In this document: positions 1 to 9,251 of the stretch, piece by piece
How positions within the stretch are numbered: the first letter of the stretch is position 1
How the letters are laid out: each line of letters opens with the position of its first letter
Assembly: GCF_020921035.1 (NCBI RefSeq)
Contig: NC_063151.1
Location: forward strand, 28,030,934-28,094,933
Source: Rhodamnia argentea
Lineage: Eukaryota > Streptophyta > Magnoliopsida > Myrtales > Myrtaceae
DNA length: 64,000 nucleotides
Direction of reading: 5' to 3'
Notes under the pieces: generated by a model
Seen by the model: the letters and a program-made list of their open reading frames with translations, nothing else
Database searches by the model: none
What the model was told of the DNA's origin: nothing
Position numbers and translations under genes: made by a program

Positions 1-510
1 CATGAAAAATCTCAAATTGGTATACTTGTGACAAATTTATCTCAAACTATTTTTTTTAATCACGAAAAACCCCCAAACCGGTATAATTATGACAAATTTA
101 TCCAAAACTATTTTTTTTACTACCAAAAATCCTAAATTAGTACACTCGTGACAGATTTACCATGAATTAATTTTTTTAACTGCGAAAACCTCCAAACTTG
201 TATACCCGTGACAAATTTACCCTCCGTTAAATTGGGTTAATATCAAGAAAAATTTCAAACCGATACACATACGATAAATAGAAAGTAAAAATCCCAAGCC
301 GATACACCCGTCAATTATTACGTGTCATATAACTTAGCACTTTAATAGTTAGATATAACGAAATCTAACGGATAGTAAATTCATCACGTAAGTATCAATT
401 TGAGGTAAAATTATCACAAGTGTATTAGTTTAGGATTTTTTGTGATTAAAAAAATAGTTTGGAGTAAATTTGTCACAAGTGTATCAATTTGGGGTTTTTT
501 ATGGTATTAA
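1..510. repeat. Inverted-arm repeat built of 60-bp units (family C, copy 1)
   Basis: Four successive units of about 60 bp fill 1-240. Each has the form 'cgaaaaa.cccaaa..ggtata...gtgacaaattta'. The same motif recurs in reverse complement at about 370-510 ('cacaagtgtatcaatttgggg'). The two arms could fold back on each other around an AT-rich centre at about 240-370. There is no coding capacity. A second copy with the same layout lies at about 35085-35625. It looks like a non-autonomous foldback or MITE-like DNA element. The left end may lie outside the window, so no target duplication can be assigned. Confidence 0.7.
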
Positions 511-1127
511 ACCTAAATATAAAGCATAATAAGGCTCATTTTATTTCGTAAAAATAAATAATTTAAAAAATAAATTTTCAAGAACCATGCTCGTATCGTC
601 TAAAATAATTAATCAATAAGTTTTTTCATTGTTTGATAACAATTTATATATGGAAATTTTGTGGATGACATTGATTTATTTTTACAAACGATATAAGTAA
701 TTATTTTTTTACGAAATAAATGCATTTTAAGCGAACAATTTTAGCATTTTGATAAAATTACTCGAAACTAATAAAAAGTCGTGAACTTATTAAAATAGAC
801 ACTCCTTCCACGCGAAGTCCCAAAAACGACGACATACGTAGCGCCGTTCGGACGAAAAACTGACCGTTCTATACAAAACAAAAAAGAACTGACGCACCCC
901 TCAAAGACAGACCCTGTCTCACACCTGCGCGTTACCCCATGGCCTCCTCTTCTTCTTCTTCCTCTTCATCATCTCTGCCACCGTCTCTGCCACCAAACGC
1001 TCCTCAAGCGCACTAACACTGACCACCACCTTCCTCACTCCCCACAAAAACCCTAAGAAAAGCCCGTTTCACCATAACAGCAACCCACATTGCGCTCTCT
1101 CTCTCTCTCTCAAACGCAAGGTTCACA
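511..1127 (+). promoter_or_regulatory. Upstream region and CT-rich leader of the LRR receptor kinase gene
   Basis: No open gene is visible here. The stretch runs from AT-rich DNA at 511-790 into a pyrimidine-rich segment at 940-1115 with TTC and CT repeats, which is typical of a plant 5' leader. The first ATG in good context is at 1128. No clear TATA box could be assigned. Confidence 0.4.
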
Positions 1128-4100
1128 ATGGCAACCCCAACACCAACGGTTCTTTCTCTCTTCTTCTTCTTCTTCTTCTCGGCGCTCGCTCAGACCAACT
1201 ACACCCAGACGGAAATCGAGGCCTTGCTGTCCTTCAAGCGCAACCTCCACGACCCGCGTGGTGCCACGGACGGTTGGGATCCTTCCACGCCCTCCGCCCC
1301 CTGCGACTGGCGCGGCGTCGTCTGCTATGCCGGCCGCGTGCGCGAGCTCCGCCTCAGTAGGCTCCAGCTAGGAGGCTGGCTAGGCGACTCGCTCGGCGAC
1401 TTGCATGAACTTCGCAGGCTCAGCCTCCACTCCAACGTCCTCAACGGTTCCATCCCCGGGGCGCTCTCTCGGTGCTCTCTCCTACGAGCTGTCTACCTGC
1501 AGTACAACTCCCTCGCGGGCGATCTCCCCGCGGCGATCCTCAAGCTCAACAACCTTCAGGTCCTCGACGTCGCACACAACCTCCTCTCCGGCGGAATCCC
1601 CGGCGACATGCCGCCGAGCTTGCGGTTTCTCGATTTGTCGTCGAACGAGTTCTCCGGCGAGGTTCCGGCGAACTTCTCGGCGAGCTCCCATCTACGAGTC
1701 GTCAACTTTTCGTACAACCGGTTCGTGGGTCGAGTTCCTTTCGGTTTCGGAGCATTGCAGGAGCTCGAGTACTTGTGGCTAGACTCCAACCTCTTGTTCG
1801 GAACTGTTCCGTCGGCGATGGCAAATTGTTCCTCGCTCGTGCATTTGAGCGTCGAAGACAACATGCTTCAGGGCTTGCTTCCGGGGACTTTTGGGACGAT
1901 CCCGAAGCTTCAACTTCTCTCTCTGACGGGCAATAATCTCTCCGGTTCAATTCCTTTTTCTTTGTTCTGCAATGGTTCAGTTGATTCGAGTTCCCTGAGG
2001 ATTGTTGGGTTGGGGTTTAATTCTTTCACGGGAATTGCCGAGCCGCCAAGTGAGAAGTGCATTACTTCTCTGGAGGTTTTGGACCTTCACGAGAATCATG
2101 TACAGGGTGTTTTTCCATCTTGGTTGACGTATGCGTCAACGTCATTGAAAGTGATTGACCTTTCAGGGAATTTTTTTTCTGGTATCTTACCTGCTGGTAT
2201 TGGAAATCTGTCAAGGCTGGAGGAGCTTAGGTTGGCTGATAACTCTCTAAGGGGAGTGATTCCGAACGAAATTTCGAAATGCAGCTTGTTGCAAGTCCTT
2301 GATCTTCAGGGAAACCAGTTTTCGGGCCAGATTCCGGGGTTTTTGAGTCAGTTGAGTAGCTTAAAAGTGATTTCCTTGAAAGAGAACATGTTTGCCGGTT
2401 CGATTCCGCAGGGTCTTGGAAGCCTTTTGGGGCTCGAGAATTTGGATCTTAGCGCTAATAATCTGACTGGAGGTGTGCCGGAAGAGCTAATGCAACTCAA
2501 GAATTTGAGTACTTTGAATTTAGGCAATAACATGTTCTCTGGTGAAGTTCCTTCCGGTATTGGGGAGTTGAAGGGTTTGCTAGTTTTGAACTTGAGTAAC
2601 TGTGGATTTTCGGGAAATGTCCCTGGGAGCATCGGGAGTCTTATGAGATTAACGACGTTGGACTTGAGTAAGCAAAATCTCTCTGGGCAATTGCCAATAG
2701 AAATTTTCGGGCTGCCGGGTTTGCAAATTGTTGCCTTGGAAGAGAACAGTTTATCTGGGGATGTTCCTGAAGGTTTCAGCAGTTTAATTTCTTTGCAATA
2801 TCTGAACATCACGTCAAATTTGTTTCACGGCACAATTCCAACTACTTATGGATTCCTTCAGTCATTAGTTGTTCTCTCCATATCTCGAAACAATATTTCT
2901 GGTCCAATTCCAGTAGAGCTTGGTAACTGTTCCAATCTCGAAGTACTTGAACTTCGTTCAAATAGTTTGAAGGGTCAAATTCCGAGCAGATTCTCTCGCC
3001 TCTCTCATTTAAAGAGGCTTGACTTGGGTCAGAACAACTTAACAGGGGAAATCCCTGAGGAGTTGTCTCAATGCTTCTCTTTGACTACTCTGTTATTGGA
3101 TTCGAATCACCTTTCAGGCCATATACCTGATTCTTTATCAAGACTACTGAACCTAACCTCATTGGATCTTTCTTCAAACAACTTGAGTGGAACAATTCCA
3201 ACAAATCTTTCAGCAATACCAGGATTGGTGTACTTAAATGTTTCACACAATAATCTCGAGGGAGAGATTCCACAAGCACTGGGTTCTCGATTCAACAATC
3301 CTTCTGCATTTGAAATGAATGGAAAATTATGCGGCAAGCCCTTGGCTCAAGAATGCCCAAATGTGACTACAAAGAAAAGAAAAAGGCTGATCCTTGTCAT
3401 TGCTTTAATTGTAGCTGGAGCTTGTCTTTTGGCATTATGCTGCTGTGGTTATGTGTACAGCCTCCTGAGGTGGCGAAAGAAACTTAGAGAAGCGGCTGGG
3501 GAAAAGAAGCGAAGTCCTCGTACAAGCTCAGGTGCAGAGAGGGGCCGTGGAAGCGGAGAAAACGGAGAGGCAAAGCTTGTCATGTTCAAGAACAAGATAA
3601 CATATTCAGAAACGCTAGAAGCAACTAGACAGTTTGATGAGGAGAATGTACTAAGCCGGGGAAGATATGGGCTTGTCTTCAAAGCCTCATTTCAAGATGG
3701 GATGGTCCTTGCAATACGTCGCCTCCTCAATGGATCAATCAATGAGCGAACATTTCGTAAAGAAGCGGAAGCACTAGGCAAGATCAAGCACCGCAATCTG
3801 ACAGTCCTGCGTGGCTACTACACTGGGCCACCAGACATAAGGCTCCTTATTTACGATTACATGCCTAATGGTAACTTGGCCACTCTCCTTCAAGAGGCAT
3901 CTCACCGGGATGGGCATGTTCTCAACTGGCCCATGCGTCATCTCATCACGCTTGGAGTTGCTCGAGGGCTCACTTTCTTGCACTCAATGACCATGGTTCA
4001 TGGTGACTTGAAGCCTCAGAACGTGCTATTCGATGCAGATTTCGAATCCCATCTATCAGAGTTCGGTTTGGACCGTCTGGTCTCAGTCACCACAGCCGAA

Positions 4101-4520
4101 GCCTCCACCTCGGCCACTCCGGTGGGCACGCCCGGTTATGTGTCACCCGAGGCGACACTATCCAGGCAATTGACAAAGGAGTCGGATGTGTACAGCTTCG
4201 GGATCGTCCTATTGGAAATACTGACTGGGAAGAAACCAATCATGTTCAATCAAGATGAGGACATTGTGAAGTGGGTAAAGAAGCAATTGCAAAAGGGTCA
4301 AATTTCAGAGCTAATTGAGCCTGGTCTGCTGGAGCTGGACCCCGAGTCATCAGAGTGGGAAGAGTTTTTACTGGGAGTCAAAGTGGGACTTCTTTGCACA
4401 GCAACTGATCCACTCGACAGACCATCCATGGCTGATGTTGTACTCATGCTTGAAGGGTGTAGGGTTGGACCTGATATTCCCTCTTCAGCTGACCCTACTT
4501 CTTTGCCTTCCCCTGCATGA
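1128..4520 (+). CDS. LRR receptor-like kinase, At4g36180 type, with a degenerate kinase domain
   Basis: One uninterrupted frame of 1130 residues. A hydrophobic signal peptide (about 1-22) is followed by an LRRNT cap ending in a CDW segment. More than twenty plant-type LRRs (LxxLxLxxNxLSGxIP) run to about residue 735, a membrane helix lies at about 753-780, and a cytoplasmic kinase-like domain spans about 821-1105. The protein closely follows Arabidopsis At4g36180 as I recall it, including the C-terminal tail SSADPTSLPSPA. Three catalytic positions are off consensus. The VAIK lysine is R864 (AIRR), HRD is HGD at 958-960, and DFG is EFG at 978-980. The first two are family traits; as far as I recall the Arabidopsis protein keeps DFG. 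It probably acts at the plasma membrane as a ligand-sensing pseudokinase. Lacking introns, it is easy to delimit and shows no break. Confidence 0.95.
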   Translation: MATPTPTVLSLFFFFFFSALAQTNYTQTEIEALLSFKRNLHDPRGATDGWDPSTPSAPCDWRGVVCYAGRVRELRLSRLQLGGWLGDSLGDLHELRRLSLHSNVLNGSIPGALSRCSLLRAVYLQYNSLAGDLPAAILKLNNLQVLDVAHNLLSGGIPGDMPPSLRFLDLSSNEFSGEVPANFSASSHLRVVNFSYNRFVGRVPFGFGALQELEYLWLDSNLLFGTVPSAMANCSSLVHLSVEDNMLQGLLPGTFGTIPKLQLLSLTGNNLSGSIPFSLFCNGSVDSSSLRIVGLGFNSFTGIAEPPSEKCITSLEVLDLHENHVQGVFPSWLTYASTSLKVIDLSGNFFSGILPAGIGNLSRLEELRLADNSLRGVIPNEISKCSLLQVLDLQGNQFSGQIPGFLSQLSSLKVISLKENMFAGSIPQGLGSLLGLENLDLSANNLTGGVPEELMQLKNLSTLNLGNNMFSGEVPSGIGELKGLLVLNLSNCGFSGNVPGSIGSLMRLTTLDLSKQNLSGQLPIEIFGLPGLQIVALEENSLSGDVPEGFSSLISLQYLNITSNLFHGTIPTTYGFLQSLVVLSISRNNISGPIPVELGNCSNLEVLELRSNSLKGQIPSRFSRLSHLKRLDLGQNNLTGEIPEELSQCFSLTTLLLDSNHLSGHIPDSLSRLLNLTSLDLSSNNLSGTIPTNLSAIPGLVYLNVSHNNLEGEIPQALGSRFNNPSAFEMNGKLCGKPLAQECPNVTTKKRKRLILVIALIVAGACLLALCCCGYVYSLLRWRKKLREAAGEKKRSPRTSSGAERGRGSGENGEAKLVMFKNKITYSETLEATRQFDEENVLSRGRYGLVFKASFQDGMVLAIRRLLNGSINERTFRKEAEALGKIKHRNLTVLRGYYTGPPDIRLLIYDYMPNGNLATLLQEASHRDGHVLNWPMRHLITLGVARGLTFLHSMTMVHGDLKPQNVLFDADFESHLSEFGLDRLVSVTTAEASTSATPVGTPGYVSPEATLSRQLTKESDVYSFGIVLLEILTGKKPIMFNQDEDIVKWVKKQLQKGQISELIEPGLLELDPESSEWEEFLLGVKVGLLCTATDPLDRPSMADVVLMLEGCRVGPDIPSSADPTSLPSPA

Positions 4521-5069
4521 CTAGGGGAACAAAACAAAGAAAAAAGGTCATTGTTTTCTTTCTGGTAAGAAAAACATTTATTTTCTTCCAAAGAACTTTA
4601 TAAATTCTTATGAAAAATCATCAATCATATACACATTCGGTTGCTGGATTGAGTGATGTTGTTTTTCAGCTAGAAGCGTACCCAAGACGGACAGCTGTGC
4701 TAGCTCAGAACCACAGTATATATTCCTGGGGAGACTAATGGATCAGTGCTAAACACAGGTTTGTCTTTTGCACTTAAGGAGTTGAATCAATAACACTGTT
4801 GCTAGAATGTCTCTTCTTTTTGATAGAGGGGGAAAAAGGAGATGCTAGATTTGACATCCAAAGAAACCCCCCATGCTACTTTGAAAGAATAGCCAGCCAC
4901 TATGCATGCAGCAGTTCTATAGTTCTAATTATGGCCAATAAAGTCCTAATTTACCCTATATATTTACGCCCATTTGCTTTACCTAATTTTGTGTTCTGAT
5001 TGTGTGCTGAAATAGATGCTTATGCTTCTTTTTTTTGGCAAATACAGTACTGATACCATATCTTTTCAG
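4521..5069 (+). other. 3' UTR of the receptor kinase and spacer
   Basis: AT-rich, with no coding frame that resembles a protein. The receptor kinase 3' UTR must lie in the first few hundred bases. The last part before 5069 is a pyrimidine-rich tract ending in an intron-like acceptor (tcttttcag), which introduces the DEP1 relict that follows. Confidence 0.4.
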
Positions 5070-6375
5070 GCTGAGTGTTACCATTGTCTAGTTGATGCTG
5101 CTGTCAAACTTCATCAGATGGGTTTGGATTGGTTATCTCCAAATAATGGTCCTCTTCATTATGGCAAAGGAACAATAGCTGATGCTGGAAGGCTGGAATA
5201 ATTGGGTCTAGTCTTCAAATGAAGCCATTCCCAGTACAGTAATCATGGAGATCTAAGGAAGTATCTTCATGGATATTTCGACTCCAAAGAAGAGGGGGGG
5301 GGTCGTTAAAGATCTTGCATCATTCTTGTTTTCTTTTCTTTTATCTTCTTGGTTAGTTTAAATTTGTTTGCAAGACTTGAATTGAAGCTTCTGGACTACT
5401 CTGGTATAGCGAAATATATCAGAAGCTTCTCTCTTTCATGTGTAGGAACAGAGAAAAAGAGCACCTAGTGATATTGAGATATCCGAGTCGCTAGGATTTG
5501 ATAAGCCATCAGAGCTATTATTTGTGACTGATATCTATCAAGAAGCTGTTGCTGCAAAGAATGCAGGTATACGTCCGTTAAAACGTCATATACTCAAACG
5601 TTTTGAATGCATTCGACACGGATGGTGCTTATGAGGGGTAAGGCCTCCTTTTGAGTCTTTTGAATGCTCAAGGAGTCTGAAAACTAGTCTTATAAATCTT
5701 CACCTGATAGTACTCACTGGAGTTGGAAATTGGATGAGTTCAAATTCTTGTCTGAAAGATTTCACTAGACTTTTGAGACATTTCCAGCTTGTACCAATGA
5801 AATCATTGGGGATATGCAACTACAGACCTTTGAGAGAAGTTTTGTCTTTGTTTTTATATTTTATTTTTGCTCAAGACCTTTGTACAGAAGTCGAATTATT
5901 TTATTAGCTAGGCAATGACAATATGGCATTTTCCTCCATTTATTCAGAGTGCTGATGAGTTTTCTTTTTGTCAGTTGGAATGAAACCAAATTACTGCAAC
6001 TTCATGTTTTCAATATATACTCAAAGACAACCACTTCAGCGCAAGTGACCCTAATAAAACTCATAATCAGTGAGCAGTAACATAGCACATGCACTTACGC
6101 ATTTCTCGTCCAAAATGTCCAGTCACATTGAACATTAATTACCAGAAAACCGCTTAAATCTCAATCCGATGTGACTACACCTATTTGCCATCTTCCAGTC
6201 CATATTTGCCGTTTGTTTTGTGTCTGGTTTCTGAGAACTATAGCGAACGTTCACCGAGCTAACATTTCAATATTGATCAATGCGTGTAGGCCTTTCGGTG
6301 ATTATCTCTGTCGAGCATAGAAGTGGACCTCTTCCAGAAAAACATGGGATAGAATCTGGCTTGGTTGCCCTGAAT
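5070..6375 (+). pseudogene. Relict of DEP1 (MTRu-1-P dehydratase / enolase-phosphatase E1)
   Basis: Four coding islands match, in order, parts of the bifunctional methionine-salvage enzyme of plants. Island 1 (5070-5201) reads AECYHCLVDAAVKLHQMGLD, from the end of the dehydratase domain. It follows a good acceptor and soon hits a stop. Island 2 (about 5235-5285) reads NHGDLRKYLHGYFDS from the phosphatase domain. Island 3 (5446-5566) contains SDIEISESLGFDKPSELLF followed by VTDIYQEAVAAKNAG, with a clean acceptor (tgtag) and a GT donor. Island 4 (from 6290) reads GLSVIISVEHRSGPLPEKHG and joins island 3 in phase. The catalytic start of the phosphatase domain and other exons are missing, and islands 1 and 2 are separated by stops. 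Retained introns show a decayed genomic copy, not a retrocopy. Similarity was judged from memory of Arabidopsis At5g53850. Confidence 0.75.
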
Positions 6376-6569
6376 CTGACTTGGATAAATGGCTTTATCC
6401 ATTTTGTTGTTATTCTGCTCATATATCGGTTTATCGATCAGATGAGAAGTTTGTGTATTCTTTATCAATCACCATAGCTAGTTAACTGCATATTTTTCTG
6501 ATATTGCGGATCCCGACAAGGAAAACCTCCTTACTGTCTTTCTCTCGTGCAGACAATAGACCTAGTTTT

Positions 6570-7300
6570 GAGGGGAAAATTGTCAAAAAAAAAATTCTAA
6601 TCTTTTCGCACTTTTACCGATTCAGCTATTTCCGGCTAAAGTGGAAGCCGGTTCGGCTGTCCAACGTGGCACGGCGCTAACATGGAATTTGGCTCTGATG
6701 CCATTATGTTGCGCCCAAGTCCTATTTGTTAACGATATTGTCCGCTTTGGGCCGTAACCCACACAATTTTTTTTTTTTGGGCTAGCCTAGTTCTAAATTA
6801 AGGACAAATGCTACACATATATAGCAATTCACCTCACCACATCCAGGCGATGTGGGATTCAGTTCATCATGCCCCATTTGCCACCCTAGAAACCTATAAG
6901 GAGCCACTTCTGATACATGCCCTCTACCCCGGCCTCATCGGACCGGGTTGTTACACCTGCAGCCCTATCGGCCACCGGGCGCGTGGTCGCGGCGAGGGCG
7001 TTACGGCCCTCACCATCCCTCTCTGTGGCCGGCGAGGGCGCCTAGCCGGATCGGGAGAGGGCTCACAATGCCCTCGCGAGCCTTAGTGAGGGGCCATGAC
7101 CCAGAAGGCAGCGAGGGCCCGGGGTCCGACAAAGGTCGCCAACCCCCGAACCCAAAAAGGAAAGAAAAATAAATTTTCATCTGAAAAAATACTAAAAAAT
7201 TGTCTACGTCAGTGCTGGCGGTGTTTACACCAATGATTTCTGGCCAATAGGACTGAATTGGCGAAATGTTTACGACTTTTCTGATAATTTTTCCTAGTTT
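6570..7300. repeat. Inverted-arm MITE-like element (family A, copy 1), interrupted
   Basis: The left arm (about 6570-6690: 'ggggaaaattgtcaaaaaa', then a cgcac..ttttaccgattcag segment) is mirrored in reverse complement by the right arm (about 7180-7300: 'ggactgaattggcgaaatg', then 'cttttctgataattttt'). Between them lie a GC-rich centre with the direct motif gagggc and an inserted LTR-type fragment at 6691-6955. The arms belong to the family seen at 37225-37788, 38901-39441 and 48815-49412. It is non-coding. Confidence 0.65.
6691..6955 (-). mobile_element. LTR plus primer-binding site of a small (TRIM-like) LTR retroelement, fossil
   Basis: On the minus strand a 249-bp LTR runs from 6955 (begins TGTAACAACCCGG) to 6707 (ends GGGCGCAACA), giving the TG...CA ends. 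Directly after it, at 6703-6691, is TGGCATCAGAGCC, close to the usual plant primer-binding site complementary to initiator tRNA-Met. No internal coding region and no second LTR are present, so this is a broken remnant. The short LTR and lack of genes suggest a TRIM-type family. It sits inside an older inverted-arm element. Confidence 0.7.
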
Positions 7301-8642
7301 TGAGGAATGTATACACATTGCGTTATTCTCACACAGGGAGAACAGACCACAGCCAAAACCAAAAGGACATGGAGTAGTTGTCTCTCTATCGGAAAAGAGA
7401 ATAGCGTCAAAGGCAAACAAAAATTGATCGAGCAAATAGCCACCCATGTTAATCTAAGCAATTTGTCATAAAAAAGTTCCGGCTAGTTACACTGCCATGT
7501 TCCTCAACACCTCTCACCAATAAAACCTGAATAAATGTCAGAGTAACGTCGCACCAAAAGATAGCGTCTTGTGTTTTCTGCGGGATGAAGATCCTCTCGG
7601 ACAAAAATTTGTATTTTGTTGGACAATGGCGTAGTGGTATCACTCCGTGACTTTGCAATGAGAGAGGGAAAGGCAAGCACATGAGATGCATTTGATTTCC
7701 CCACGTTGCATTTGGATGAGGTTGCCTTATTCTGACCGACGTTCAGCTCAAGCTGTGGTATCAGTTTTTGGGTAACTGACTTAATCCTCCTTGAGGGGAA
7801 GGTTGGGCAGTGCATATTTGCAATGCTCTCCGTGGATGTTGTGGCGACGCAGATAGTTGTCGCCACCGCTATCCTTGGTGTTTCAAAGTTATCATCAGTT
7901 CCCAAATGCATCACTCTGTGAATATGAGGCGATCATTGAGTCATGTTTCCGTCGCGGAGGGTCGAGCGCATGTTGCTCTTGAAGAGAAGACTACGTTTGT
8001 GACTGTCTGAAGGCCTTCTCGGTGATTTCCTGTAATATGTTACAATGGTTCCCATTTTATAAGCATCCACAAGGAAGTTTTACTGTCCTAAGTAACATTC
8101 ATGGTTGTCCCGGAACACCTATCGATAGGTCGAATGATAAAAAAAAGCTCGAACAGTGCATTAGCTTGCCTAGCAATAGGGATCGAACTTCTCGAGCAAC
8201 CATCAAGTTCAGAGATATGCACTCAGATATGCAGAACTTGAGGGGCACACTCAATGTTACTAATGATATCGAGGCTTATCGATTTCACCTGGCCGTGCTG
8301 AAGTAGTAATGTATTATACTTTCACACCTCTGGTGCGATGGAACCTCCATTGTGACCGCGAAATATATGATATGATACTAGATGAAGCTATTATTTTTGT
8401 GAAGAAGCAACGGACAGTGAAGCTTTGCTTGTCTAATAAAACAGGTGAAGACAGACTGTTAAACCTGCTGAGACGGTACAAACTAAGGGAGCACATGATT
8501 TTTCTCTTTTATGCCATCCTTTACAGTTCCTCAGAAGTCCTTCAGAAATTACTCCTCCATACCACAGATTTTTTTTCAGATACAATGTTAGTAATTCCAG
8601 CAAGAGAGAGAGAGATACCATGGCTCTGGATATCGTGTCTCT
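7301..8642. other. Unassigned region with coding-like stretches on both strands
   Basis: Minus 7504-7914 (136 codons, with KIQIFVREDLHPAENTRRY) and plus 8022-8306 and 8309-8656 (the latter with EDRLLNLLRRYKLREHMIF) have protein-like composition. I recognise no family, and no exon chain with good splice sites emerged. It may be a decayed gene or chance. The last part (8600-8642) is probably 3' UTR of the VQ gene. Confidence 0.25.
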
Positions 8643-9251
8643 TCATCTCTCTGTGAAAGAAGTAGCACCTGAAGTTGTAGGGAAGAGCTGCAAAAGCTTC
8701 GGCTCGGCATCTCGGGGAGACTTTCTCGGTGACGGGTGCAAGTAAAAACCCTTATCAGCTACGGCCTTCTCCTCGGACAAAATTCCCGAAGGAGAAGATG
8801 ATTTGCTAAAAGGGTCTCCCCTCAAAGGTGTGACGGGGCTAAGCACGAGCTTATTTGGAAAATCGAGTGCGCTTGGCGACAACATCTCCGCCGCGCATCC
8901 GGAAGACAAGAACCCGGGAGTTATCTGAGATGAGTTGCCGGCAACAACAGTGTTCATGATGATACAGTTGCTGAGATTGTTCCTCCTCTCATACAGCTTG
9001 AAACCTTGCTTCCTGGGACTACTTGAGGGAGGAGGTTTCACGCTCGCTGAAGGCGAGGGAGGCAGCCCCAGATCTTGGACCGCGGTCGAGGCTTGTTTCG
9101 CTGTTTTGGGCGATCCGGTGAGCATCTGCACTACTTGCTTAAAGGCGGTGGCGTCTGCTTGGACATAGGTTGTCGGGCGCAGGAAGACGGGCTCCGGAGT
9201 GAATGGTCGGGTGGAACTTTGGGCCACCCCATTGCTGGTGGTGCAACTCAT
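8643..9251 (-). CDS. VQ motif-containing protein (VQ4/VQ13/VQ31 type)
   Basis: A single-exon gene of 202 residues. The core motif FKQVVQMLTG lies at residues 37-46 and follows the family's TTYVQADATA lead-in. Further blocks shared with Arabidopsis VQ4 follow in order: GFKLYERRNN, LSPSALDFPNKLVLSPVTPL, DPF, GFYLHPSP and LLQLFPTTS. VQ proteins are nuclear cofactors of WRKY transcription factors. Members of this subgroup are MAP-kinase substrates that restrain defence-gene activation, and SP/TP sites such as TPEP, SPRK and SPVTP fit that. It is slightly shorter than VQ4. The start is the only upstream ATG in frame. Nothing suggests decay. Confidence 0.93.
   Translation of the reverse strand: MSCTTSNGVAQSSTRPFTPEPVFLRPTTYVQADATAFKQVVQMLTGSPKTAKQASTAVQDLGLPPSPSASVKPPPSSSPRKQGFKLYERRNNLSNCIIMNTVVAGNSSQITPGFLSSGCAAEMLSPSALDFPNKLVLSPVTPLRGDPFSKSSSPSGILSEEKAVADKGFYLHPSPRKSPRDAEPKLLQLFPTTSGATSFTER

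Noticed and set aside
1-240. Regular 60-bp units suggesting a CRISPR-like array
   Set aside because: Units are continuous and diverged, with no unique spacers between exact repeats, and the genome is a plant's. It is a tandem/foldback repeat.
1090-3983. Many other frames overlapping the receptor kinase on both strands
   Set aside because: They are shadows of the long conserved frame and show no independent similarity.
6808-7172. Plus-strand frames in the GC-rich repeat centre
   Set aside because: They lie inside the LTR fragment and the element centre; the composition is that of repeats, with no domain.
7618-7650. 'tggcgtagtggtatcactc' resembling the D-arm side of a tRNA
   Set aside because: No matching acceptor, anticodon or T-arm follows, so no tRNA can be folded.
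8309-8656. Possible RNA-helicase fragment (LLNLLRRYKLREHMIFLFY)
   Set aside because: The resemblance is limited to a short stretch; no helicase motif lies on either side. Left as unassigned.
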